NCBI GenBank assembly: GCA_008125075.1
Contig: VLTH01000002.1
Span: forward strand, 2,790,843-2,854,842
Direction of reading: 5' to 3'
DNA length: 64,000 nucleotides
Origin: Acetivibrio alkalicellulosi
GTDB lineage: Bacteria; Bacillota; Clostridia; Acetivibrionales; Acetivibrionaceae
The notes under the pieces are model-generated. The model made no database searches. It worked only from the letters and a program-made list of their open reading frames with translations, and was not told the origin of the DNA. A program made the translations under genes and the position numbers. Shown in pieces: positions 1 to 11,600 of the stretch. Positions within the stretch are counted from its first letter, which is position 1. Each line of letters begins with the position of its first letter.

Positions 1-159
1 AGGACCTTCACCTTTACAAAACAAAAAATCTACTATTTTCTCACCATCTTTAAAGCGAATTATTTCATTTATAACTCCACAGCGCAAAAGATTTCTTTGT
101 ATAAGACCCGCATGACCTTCATCATCTTCTGCAATTAGAATAACAACTTCTTTACTCAT
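1..159 (-). CDS. Response regulator receiver protein, N-terminal 53 residues (cut by window edge)
   Basis: The protein begins MSKEVVILIAEDDEGHAGL and continues toward the left edge, so only its first part is visible. The acidic pair in AEDDEGH after a hydrophobic first strand is the Mg-binding start of a CheY-like receiver domain, and the LIQRNLL helix followed by FKDGEKIVDFLF resembles the stand-alone Rcp1-type regulators that pair with bacteriophytochrome-like kinases. The start is fixed by a GGAGG at about 167-171. It lies 18 bp downstream of the histidine kinase on the same strand, so the two are almost certainly a cotranscribed kinase/regulator pair. The phosphorylated Asp and the output, if any, are outside the window. 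Confidence 0.88.
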   Translation of the reverse strand, partial: MSKEVVILIAEDDEGHAGLIQRNLLRCGVINEIIRFKDGEKIVDFLFCKGEGP

Positions 160-177
160 ACTGTCACCTCCATTATA

Positions 178-2421
178 CTATGTATTTTTGATATGTGGTA
201 ATGTTATATAAAACCTGCTTCCTTCACCAACTGTTGATTCAACTCTTATCTCACCACCTATTCTAATAAGTATCTGACGAACAATAGTTAATCCAAGACC
301 TTCTCCTTCTCTATCTCCTTTATTTAAACGATTAAATATTTCAAAAATACTATCAATATGATTTTCAGCTATACCTACACCGTTGTCTTCGACACAATAA
401 ACCACCCCATTTAACTGTATTTGTCCTGAAACTTTTACTTCTCCACTTCTATAAGGATCAAGATATTTTAAAGCATTTCCTATTACGTTTGCAAACAACT
501 GACTAACCTGAATTAAATCTCCTCTACAAGGAGGTAACTCTCCAATTTGAACTTTGACTTTATTTTGCTTAATTACATACTCAAAACTTTCACAAACATC
601 ATTAATTAAAAGTTTCATATTTAAATTGCAAATATTTAGTGCATCTCTTCCAGCACGTGATAGCTTTAATAATCCTTTAAGAAGTTCATCCATTTGATGG
701 GTGCTTTTTCTTACATGGTTTAGTGAATCTTCTATGTCACTAAATGCATCATTTAGTTTATCATTATTAAAAGAGTCTATATTAATGATTTCTTTTATGT
801 CTTTTATTGAGTATTCTAATTCTCTGCTGTAACCATCTATATTGACTAAAGGAGATCTTAAGTCATGAGATGCTACATAGATAATTTGCTCTAATTCCTT
901 ATTTTTAGCCTCAATTATTTGATGACTTTGCTTTATCTCTGTAATATCTGTTGCAACAGTTGCAAATTTATTATTTCCTAGTGATATAACTGAAATGGAA
1001 AAATATTTTGCCATGTTTGGATAATAGGTGTTAAAATGATGACTTCCTCCCATCAGAGCCGTTTTACTATATTCATTTAAATATGGAGGCTCCGATATTT
1101 TATATACTTCTGTCGCTAACTTACCAACAGCTTCTTTCTTTGTAATTCCTGTTATTTTAGTAAAGGCATAATTTACGTCTATAATACGATAATTTATTGG
1201 CTTTTCTTTTTCGTCTAAAACAAGTTGGTGCATTACAACTATGTCTGTCATTGTCTTAAATAAAGTATTAAATTTTTTATAGCTTTCTAAAAGCATTATT
1301 TCCATTTCTTTTCTCTTTGTTATGTCAACTTTATATTCGGCAACCAGCCATTCTCCATTTGCATCTTGAAATGGAACAGTATGCACTTCTACAAATCGCT
1401 CTTCTCCTTTTGTAATAATCTGTTCAGTCAGAACGGTTTTTTTACTTTCTAATGCCTTTTTAATGCCACAATTTTCACAAGGAACATTTAATCCTTTAAA
1501 ATATTCATAGCACTTCATACCAAATGGATCACCATACTTTTTTTTCCATGATAAATTGACATATTTTAAGTTGTACTCAGAATCAATTATATCTACTCCA
1601 GCTCCTGTAACATCTAATATATAATCTAATTTCTGCTTTTCCTCTTCAAGTTTTTTAGACTTTTCAATTAATGCCTTCTGAGTTATTTTATACTGGGTAA
1701 TATCTCTTGCTGCTGAATAAATTAATTTACCATAAGGTTGAGAACGCCATTCTATATATTTATATAAACCATTTTTGCATCTAAATCTATTTACAAAATT
1801 TAAAACCTGCTTTTGATCTCTTAGTTCTGAAACTGCCTTTATAGATGAATTCAAATCATCTGGATGTATGAATTCAAAAAATTTCTTTTTTGTCAGTTCT
1901 TCTAATGAATATCCTAAGACTGCTTCCCATTCTTTGTTTACTTTTATAAAATTACCTTCAACATCTGCTATGCAAAGCAAGTCTAAGTTAATCTGAAAAA
2001 AATTTTCCATTTCTTGAAACTTCATTTTTTCTTCTGTTATTTCTGAAAAGTATGTTATAAAATGATATTTTTCGGGTGAGAAAGCACTTACTCTATACCA
2101 TCTATTTAATGGTTCTGAAAACTGTTCAAATTCTTTTTTTTCTCCATTTAGTGTAATATCTCCATAAAATTTAACCCAATCAAAGTTCCCATCTCTAATA
2201 TCAGGAATAACTTTAGTGATTCTCTTTCCTATTATATTTTGAGACTTAAGACCTGTTAGTTTTTCAAATGCAGGATTTACATCAACAAACTCATAGTCAT
2301 ATGGGTTTCCCTTCTCATCACATATAATTTTGTGATATGCATATCCTGTTGGAGAATTATATATAATGCTTTTATAAAAATCTGCTTTTTCCCAATTGTT
2401 AGAATTTTGATTTATAGTCAT
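178..2421 (-). CDS. Multi-PAS sensor histidine kinase, soluble
   Basis: About 747 residues with no membrane segment, so a cytoplasmic sensor. Four PAS-like domains (roughly 15-125, 135-245, 268-368 and 380-495) precede a HisKA domain with the phosphoacceptor His in VASHDLRSP (near 518) and a HATPase_c domain with N-box NVIGNALKYL, G1 box DNGVGI and G2 box GEGLGL. The third PAS contains a CENCG cysteine pair that might bind a metal or sense redox; this is inference. A GTG three codons upstream is possible, but GGAG at 2430-2433 sits 8 nt before the ATG at 2421 and overlaps that GTG, so the ATG is preferred. Its partner is the response regulator just downstream. The signal is unknown. Confidence 0.93.
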   Translation of the reverse strand: MTINQNSNNWEKADFYKSIIYNSPTGYAYHKIICDEKGNPYDYEFVDVNPAFEKLTGLKSQNIIGKRITKVIPDIRDGNFDWVKFYGDITLNGEKKEFEQFSEPLNRWYRVSAFSPEKYHFITYFSEITEEKMKFQEMENFFQINLDLLCIADVEGNFIKVNKEWEAVLGYSLEELTKKKFFEFIHPDDLNSSIKAVSELRDQKQVLNFVNRFRCKNGLYKYIEWRSQPYGKLIYSAARDITQYKITQKALIEKSKKLEEEKQKLDYILDVTGAGVDIIDSEYNLKYVNLSWKKKYGDPFGMKCYEYFKGLNVPCENCGIKKALESKKTVLTEQIITKGEERFVEVHTVPFQDANGEWLVAEYKVDITKRKEMEIMLLESYKKFNTLFKTMTDIVVMHQLVLDEKEKPINYRIIDVNYAFTKITGITKKEAVGKLATEVYKISEPPYLNEYSKTALMGGSHHFNTYYPNMAKYFSISVISLGNNKFATVATDITEIKQSHQIIEAKNKELEQIIYVASHDLRSPLVNIDGYSRELEYSIKDIKEIINIDSFNNDKLNDAFSDIEDSLNHVRKSTHQMDELLKGLLKLSRAGRDALNICNLNMKLLINDVCESFEYVIKQNKVKVQIGELPPCRGDLIQVSQLFANVIGNALKYLDPYRSGEVKVSGQIQLNGVVYCVEDNGVGIAENHIDSIFEIFNRLNKGDREGEGLGLTIVRQILIRIGGEIRVESTVGEGSRFYITLPHIKNT

Positions 2422-2460
2422 AATACTCACTCCAATTTTGTTAATATTTAATATTTTTCA

Positions 2461-2584
2461 TTAGTTATTCCCTGTGTGTTTTTATACTCTCTTTTTATAT
2501 TTCGATATATCAAATACATTTCTTAACACTAACCTTTCAATTTATATTTTGTTATAAGTAATTCTTATGTTAAAACATAAATAA
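2461..2584 (-). repeat. Kinase upstream region homologous to the giant surface gene upstream region
   Basis: On the minus strand this leader contains a block of the form TCGA-A/C-ATATAAAA-A/T-GAGAGTATAAAA followed by CAG and AATAA. The same block recurs at 12293-12360 upstream of the giant surface protein gene. Further upstream both regions share a GTTAAAA/TACTTATA segment and then the ACATTCATGAGC hairpin arm. The conservation could mean common control of the two genes or a shared mobile repeat; the sequence alone does not decide. Confidence 0.55.
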
Positions 2585-2640
2585 ACATTCATGAGCATAA
2601 AAGCTCACCAACTGTTGGTGAGCTTTTTGCTTATGAATGT
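2585..2640 (-). terminator. Long hairpin directly after the giant surface gene
   Basis: A near-perfect inverted repeat of about 27 bp per arm (ACATTCATGAGC... to ...GCTTATGAATGT, with apical stem CACCAAC/GTTGGTG) abuts the stop codon of the giant surface protein gene. It lacks a terminal U run but has a T-rich stem. It also resembles the ends of dispersed repeats at 12494 and 59834, so it may be a repeat unit recruited as a terminator. Confidence 0.7.
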
Positions 2641-5600
2641 CTAATTGATAAACTCTATATACATTAGAGTTCTTAGAAGCATAGAAGCTGCTTCTGCACG
2701 GGTGGCATTATCTCTTGGATTTAGTTCACCTTTATCATTTCCACTTATTATTCCTGCTTGAGCAACAACTGTAACCCCTTGCTTTGCCCAGTTGTTAACT
2801 TGATTGTTGTCAATGAATCTTTCAAGCATAGCGTCTGTATCTCCTAGTTCTACCGACTTATTAATAAAGTTTAGTACATTCATTATAACTACTGTTACTT
2901 CTTCTCTGGTTATAAAATCATTAGGTCTGAACTTCCCTTCATGGCCACTAAAGATTCCTGCTTGTGCTGCAATATTAACAGCTTGAGTAAACCACTGATC
3001 TTCTACATCTGCAAACATCTCTTCATTTTTGCTACTTTCACTAATAATACCAAGTGACCGTACTATGAGTGTTGCAAATTCTGCCCTTGTTACGTTGCTT
3101 TCAGGATTATAAGTTCCATCTCCCATACCGGATATAATTAGCTTAGATGCAAGGGTTTCAACCTGTTCTTTAGCCCAGTGTCCCTTTACATCCTCAAAAG
3201 TTCTATGTGTACTTACAATAGCATATATACCGCTTTCACTGTGTTTTATTGTTGCAATAGTTTTTCCATCAACATTTGAGAATAGAGTTGGTACTGGAAC
3301 TATTTCCCTTGTGTCTGGATTGTATAATACTCCTGTTGTTTTGGCAGGATCTACTTGTCTATCTAGGGTAATATTTCGAGGAATATATTGATTATTTCCC
3401 TTAAAATCTAACCTTGTTCCCTCTTGTGTTTCAACTTCTAACCTTATCTCTATAGGTTCTGTCAAAATATCAATTTCCAATTTCTTCACTAACTTTTCCA
3501 TACTATCCTTTACTTCCAGGCGGTTTGTACTTGAAATTATTATTTCGTACCCCTCCTCTGTCACTACTCCCGTACGCTGTAAAACATATTCAATTTCTGT
3601 CTTCTCAGTTTGTTCCCCACTCTCATCTGTTACAGGATGTACTGTTTCCTGCTCTGGAACAGCAATCGGTCTTGGTCTCGGACTTGGCGTTGGTGTTGGT
3701 GTTGGCTCTGGACTTGGACTAAGATCCTCTATAGTTGTAAAGCTAAATGTGTAATTCTCCAATAAATGAGCTTCACTTAAGTTTACAACTGAACCCTGTG
3801 GTATAGTCAAAGTATACCGTGTTTCACTCATTAGAGAAGATGGAGTTATTATTAAATGATTGTCTTCAATAACTGTATTTATATTTATTAAATCATTACC
3901 AGGGCCAACTAGCTGAATTTGTCCAAAGTTAGGACCTGCTTTAATTGTTTCACTAAAGATAACATTAATATCATCAGTTCTTGAAGCTCCAATCATTCCA
4001 TCTGTGGGGTACGTGAAGGTAATAACGGGGTTTGTTCTATGCTCATGAGTCGTAAAAGCAAGTGTAAAGTCTTGGCTAAGATCACTACCATTTACACTTG
4101 TTATGTTCCCCGAATTAATCATTAAGGTGTATGCCTTATTATAATCAAATACTTCTTCAGGGTAAACAGTCAAAGTGTTTCTATTAATAACGCTATTAAA
4201 GGACACAACATTACCTTCTTCATCCATTAGCAGCATTTCCGAGAATGTCCTACCCTCTTGAATATCCATACTGAACTGAATTTGGATATCCTGCTCTGGG
4301 GACACTTCCCATACGTTTTCACCTGGTGTAAATGACTCAACCAATAAAGGTGCCCTTACTAAATCAAATACAAATACACTGTTTTCTTCAGTATATTGTA
4401 CTATTTCAGGAGGTGTAGCAGCTATTATTGCCAGTTCATACCTGTCGTTAATAAACTCTTTATCTGTCGAATCCCATAGGAAGAATAACTGAGTTTGCTC
4501 TCCACTTCTTAGTTCACCAATATCTTCTGTCAATGATAATACTCCATTATACCCCTCAAAAAGCTGAAGTTCAGACGATAGTACATCAATATTACCAATA
4601 TTAGCAACATCAACTATGATTATATACTTAGTGCTGTTTATTGGATAATATTCAACGTTTACAATTTCTAAATCTGGTGCAACAATATCTAATTTTGCAA
4701 TATTGTTAGTTCTATCTATATCCTGTATCTTTTCATCAGGGTCAACTACAACGTAAATTGCACGTGCTGTGTTAGTTTGAGGTACTACCCATTCAACAGA
4801 TACTTTTCCAGACATTCTAGGTAATATAGATTCAGAAATTACTTGTGTTGTTCCTATCTTCTCTCCTCCTGAAAGTGGGTTTCCATCATAAAAGCTAACC
4901 TCTATATTTCTTTCAGAAAACTCACCTTCATTATTTATAACAGCACTAATGGTTATGGTACTTCCTGGTACAGGATTTTCTTGAGACACTAAAATATTTT
5001 CTGCCAAGATAGATAGATCTCGTTTGGGATACAAAGTCACCATAGCAAAATCTGTACGACCGATATCAGGGAACTCTTCTCCTTCAGATACACTTGTAGT
5101 CCTCTCTAGCATGGTATAGGAAACCATTAAATTACCTTCACTATCGAATGATGAGTTTAAAGGTTGGCTTAGTATCTGATTATCTGTAAGTCTGATTTTT
5201 CCACTCCATTTATCAAGTTCAGCATCATAAATAAATGCAAATATATCTGTTCCTTCTCCTGTATGCTCGGAATATACTATCGCAGCACGGCCTTCGTCTT
5301 TAACTAATATATAATCCTTATTTCCATTTTCTGTTCCTTCAATACTAATAGGATTTTCCTGCAAATCTCCCCTTGTATAAACTAGTCTATCTTCCTGGAA
5401 CCAAACCATTATAGGTTCATTTTCAATATATCCTATTTGTGGGGTTGAATTCTGTACATTATTTGAAGTTATCTGAACAGGATTACTCCACTGACCATCC
5501 TCATAAGTCATGATATACAGTTCATGGTCATTTTCTGTTTCTAGATCATCATCAGTATCTAGAACATATGCAAGTATTCCTTTGTCTCCATTATATGCTG

Positions 5601-8600
5601 TGGCTATACTGATTACTGCTCCTAAGTCACTTGCTATAGTTTGTGGTATGCTCCAGTTAGAACCATTCCACTTGCTATATACAATTTCATCAGATTCTGA
5701 TAGAGAACCTACTGGTAAATTAGATCTGTTTTTTATCCATGTTAGTATTGCTGTATCATCTGCTGCAGCAACACTTGGAGAGTGATCTAGGTATTCATCA
5801 CTAGTAAGCACTTGGTATCCACTCCATTGATTTGTGGAAGGATCAAACCATGCAACAGCAATTTCACTTGACTGATCCATATCTTCTGGAGTTGCATCTT
5901 CACCAAACAGCTTGTTCATGCTTTCCCAGGATAATAATACTCTATCACTAGTATTTGACATTACAGGGTTAAAGTCTGAAGTATGACTTAAATCCATAAA
6001 TCGAGGCATTTCCCATGTAACGCCATTAAATAGAGAATATTTTAACTCTGTATGGTTCATGTCGGGACGTGATGGATTGTCATCTACCCAAACCATTACT
6101 ACTTGACTACCTATATTGATTAAAGCAGGTTCAGGATATGGGTATATTCCCTGCTGTAGTACCTGATTATCTACATCAGCAGTAAGTTCAGTTGGCGATG
6201 ACATGGTAATTAGAGGATAAAGTTCAGGTACACTCATAATTCCTACATTTCCGCCGCTAAGCCATCCTGATTGATTATTTAAATATGTTCGTGGTAACAT
6301 CTCGTACTGGGTTGAGTCAAACAAGAAATCCATATCATCAATTAGATTCATCGAAGAAAAAGTTCGTGTTGTATTCCATCTATATCTTAGTAATCTGTAG
6401 TTTACTGTCCAGAATCTACTCATTCTGGCTCTAACTCCTCCTGTTATTTCAGCACTTAAATCCAACTCCTTGTCTGGATATGTAAAAGCTACACCAAGTT
6501 CACCACCCAAATAGCCTTCTACCGATTTAAGCCATCGTACCCCTGCACCTACTGCTATTTCTACACGAGGTTTAAGAGCTACAGAACCTGAAACATCAAT
6601 CTTTCTATTTTCAAGGGTCATGCCTAATCCTCCTTCAAGAGTTAAGCCTATTGTCCCTGAAAGATAACAAGGAACTACAACTATCTTAAATGGCACAGTA
6701 ACGGTGGCTGCACCATCTGCATAGACGTATATTGTACCCCCATGAAACCTCCATTCTTTTTTCTTATCGTTATATTTAAACTCCATTTCTGCAGACATAG
6801 CTCCATTTATTTCAACTGCTCCAATATTAAATTCCAGTTGTTTTGCCTTGGTTCGGGCTATATCTTTGCTCTTTTGCCCACCAAATGTAAATCTAAGTAT
6901 GGGATCCCTCTCATCTAGTTCCGCATGTAAGGAGAAAGCGTCTGAGTCAAAACCTATAGCATGGCCAGAAAAGAGCGGGAATGTACTAGGTGCCCTAGGC
7001 GAGTTACCTCCAGGAAGCATTGCAGCAAGACTTAAATTATATTTTCCATTTACAAACTTGTAATTTACCAATGGAGGCTTTGCTACAACATTAATTTTAG
7101 TGTCTAATGCTGATGATGATACTCCAAATGCACTTACAGCTTGTGCAGTAATTCTACCAAAGGCTAGTGCCCCCATATTTAAACGTATTGAACCAGATAC
7201 TTCCTTATGTTCTCCATTAGGAGTTGTAAATAATATATATCCTGGTTTGTGACCTTTCCAGTCTACTTCTGCTCTTAATGTTATAAATGCATTAACTCCT
7301 TGAAAAAACATCTTATCCCATTTATTTCTAGAATTTGTGTATTCAGATGTTACCCACCTAATAACAGGCTTTGTACTAAGTTCCTCAGGCGACATCTCTA
7401 CATTTTTTACATGCTGCTTTCTAATAAAGTTTTCTGTAAATGTTTTTTGTTGATAGTATGGTGCAGTAAAGGTTAATGTCTGCTCTCCCATTGGTATATT
7501 GTTTATGGTATAAACAGAACCCCTTTGAGAATAGTTAATAGTTTCATCATTTAATCTGACTGTCAGTCCTTCTACGTCTTCTAATATAACTACATAATTT
7601 GAGTATGTTCCCTCATACATGTTAATAGTTGTACTTATACGCTGATTACCAAAACGAAATGTAAAGAGATTTCTGCCATAGTCTAGATCTGATCTTCTTA
7701 TAGTAAGTCTTGCTCTTCCATCTACATCGGTAGTTAATTGAGCTCCGTTAGATACAGTTATGGTTCTGCCTCTTAAAGGAATGTCACTTGCGCTAATATA
7801 CACTTCATAAGTAGCCATTATATCATTTTGCCTTGTTCTATTTGTAGTATAGACATTTTGTACCCCTTGAGGAGATACTGTCATTTTTATATTTCTTAAG
7901 GGCATAATTGTTACATCCTGGCTTTGTGTATACCTTTGCCCTTTGTTGTCTGTCACTGTTAGCGTAACTTGATAAGTACCTAGGCTGGTATAGGTATGCT
8001 GAGGATTATTACCTGTTACAATACTTCCATCACCCATATCCCATTGGAATTCCTCAATATGCCTGTTATGTCTTCTATATATTCCTCGGAATATATAGTC
8101 GGCCTCAAAGTCTATTGAATCACCTACTACCTGAATCAAAGGGAAAAACTGAAAATCCATTGGATTATCCTGAATTTCCCTCGCAGTAGTAAAAGAGAAT
8201 ATAAAGTCTCCATTTGGCTGGCCCATATCATTTACAACTGCTCCATTTGGAATTCTAACAATGTATCTAGTATTAAAGTTTAAATCTGAAGATGTATTAA
8301 TTGTAAGTACATTGTTATTTATATCTACTGAGATAGGAACAGCAAAATCTTCAGAATCTACCAATAAGATGTCTCCAAAGTTTGCAGCCTGTAATACTGA
8401 ACTATTGAAAACTATTGTAGGAGAAACATTTACTGCAACATCTGATGTATTATTTTGAGGAGTAGATGTGATAGATGCTGTCCCTGTAGTAAACTCAAAA
8501 CTGAGTTCTGAATTTAATCCTATATTAGATGAATTTTTAATAGAATTAACCGGTATAACGACTACATATCGAGTATTCCCACTTAAAGTAAATGTAGGTT

Positions 8601-11600
8601 TTATTGATAATATATTCCCATCTATACTTACACTAGATTCAATAATACTACCTGAATTATCTCTTAGCTGAATGTTTGAATAGTCACTTCCTGGATGTAT
8701 TCTTTCATTAAACTCTATATTTACTTCTGGGTTAAGGGTAATGTTTTCTGCATTGTTAGAAGGAAATAGTCTTTCCACAGAAGGAGGCATCCATGTCAAT
8801 TGAGTTTTAAATCTGTAAAGTATTAAACGTCTCATTTGTCCATTATACCTAACCATTGGTGCCTCAAAAGTATTATCTGATATATCTATAACAACTCCAT
8901 CAGGAATAACAATATCATAGTTAGTATTGCTATCCAATGTCTCCATAGGAATTATGGTTATTGTATCCCCGCTGACAAATGTAGTTATATTAATAGGAGC
9001 TCCATTAACTTCAATAACTTGTATTTCGTTAAATGATGGTCCAGCTAGGATTGGTTTAGTAAATCTAATAGTAATTGTTGGATTTCTGTCAATGTTTGTA
9101 GCATTTCTTGCAGGATTTACAGCTTCAATTGCAGGTGGTATTAAATCTGCTAAAACAGTTACTGTAAAGGATTTTGAAGATGAATATGTTCCTCTAGATA
9201 TTATTGCAGTTAATGTAACTATCTGATCTCCTGCCGAACGTGATGGTCTTGTAACCACACCAGCATTGCTAATATATGCAGATATATTAGATGTCCAGTT
9301 TATTGTAGTGTTATTTTCACCATGCTGTGGAAGGATAATATCCTTCGTTATTCCAGAAGCTGAATCAGGGGAAGTAAATATGAGTTCTAGGGAGGATTTT
9401 TGTGCTTGTACAGCTTCCTCGTCGCTCATAGGGAGACTTTTTATTATTACATTAAAAACTCTTGTATCTATAGCAGCTCCTTTTGATATTGTTGCCGTTA
9501 ATGTAATAGCAATATCCCCTTCACTATATTGAGGTCTTCTTACTATACCATTATTAGATAGTATATGTGTATTACTAGATGACCAGGATATGCTGCTGCC
9601 ATTTAGTCCTTGAGACACAAGGCTAAGGTTTCCTATAATTTCACTTAAAGAGATATTCCCATTTAGTATCACTTCAGATGTAATCGCAGTCTTGTCCAAT
9701 TCCACTGCTTCTTCATCTGTTTGCTCTAATTCTTTTATGATTAAGTTAAATACCTTGGTATCACTTGCCAATCCCTTACTTATTGTTGCTGTCAGGGTTA
9801 CTTCCTTATCTCCTTTTCCATATTCAGCACGATTTACTGTCTGACCATCGTGACTTAATATTTCAGGATGGCTTGATTCCCATTCTATAACTGTTCCATT
9901 TATGCCACTAAGAGGAAGTCCCAGAGATTGTGTAACACTACTGACACTGTCTCCTACTTCATAGGTTATTTCTAACTCAGCTTTGGTTTTTTCAACATTT
10001 TGGATCTCCCAAATATTCCAATCAATTTCGTAAACACCATCTATGTTTTCAAATATTGGTATATTTGATACTAGGTTAAGCATTGGTCGTACTCCATTAT
10101 TTGTAGTACCACGGGTGGTAGCAAATGAACCACTATTCTCCACAAGACGAACCCCTTCAATAACTGTGTTATGTGAAGAACGTGTGACGTATCTTTGATT
10201 TAACTCACCTAGTTTAGCGATTCTATCTTCATTTTCTGCACCATCAAAATACTCTAAAACACTACCTATTACAAAGGTATTTGCTTCACCTCCATTTAGC
10301 TCTGTTTGAGAAGGTATAAAAACCTTATCTAAAGTACTATAGAATTCACCTGTACCCCATTCCTTGTTAGAGACATGTGTGCTTAGTACAGATTTCTTAA
10401 AATAATCCGAAAAAGAGTAGTAAAAACCATTACCTGTATAAGCATATCCTTCAGCTTTATTAAGACTATTCAAAAAAGGACGAAGTCCATGAGTAGCATT
10501 GGGTGTACCACTTTCTCCCCAATGACCGTAACCATATTCTTCATGTCCCCTGTTACTACTGTTATCAAAAGGATATATTGCTATTAATTCTTCAGAAAGA
10601 AGAGTCACATGGGAATATTCTGCCTCCACATCATAGTGGTCTTTTGCCACTACAATCCAGCTTACAGGCTTTATCTCACCTGTTCCACTATAATTGCCCT
10701 CTGTTCTAAATTCCCACTCCCAAGAGGTATCCACAACTTTGTCACCTATTGATAGTTCACCGACTGTAGAAGGAACCAACTGGTATTCAGCTTTTTTTAC
10801 AGTTACGAAGAATTCTTTAACAACATTTTCAAGGTTTTTAGTTATAATAGCGGTAAGAATCACCACTGCATCCTCTTCTAAAAAAGGTGGTCTTGTAACT
10901 GTTCCATCTGAAGCTATAATGTCTGAGTTGTTTGTTTCCCACTCTATTATACTTCCATGAGGACCTGAGTGTATAAGGTTTAGATTGTCTGTTACTTCTT
11001 CTAACGAAGCATTTCCATTTAATATTATTGAATCTGTTAGCTCATATTTATCTAAAGCTGCTAAGTCAATATCTTCAACTACTCCATTAAATCTCTTGGT
11101 AACTATTGTTCCATGATCCCCTACTACTACAAGCATGGTATCAGAAGTAGCCAATCTTCTCAAAGAATTATTAGTTCTAGATTCTACAGTATTAAAATTC
11201 ATACCATCTAATGATTCCATAATCATACCCGACACACCTATAGCAAAGTAGGTATTATCGGCATAAGCAAAATTAGTTACGGTATGTTCTCCGTCTGAAC
11301 TAGCCAAAGTCCAATTAGTGCCATTATGTGATGTATTTATCATCCCCTCTGTTCCACCTAAGTAGAACTTATCATGTAGAAATCTAACAATTGTTCCACC
11401 GTTAGTACTAATTATATCTACACTTCCGCCATTATTCTGAGATGTTAATACACGTGTTGCATCTGCAGATAATACATATACACCATTACCGTATGCATGA
11501 CTATGTATCACTCCGTTATACCCCGAATTTCTCCTATGATTCCATGTACTTGCCGAACTATCATTGGAGAAGTAAACGTTCCCATAATTACCTGACAAAA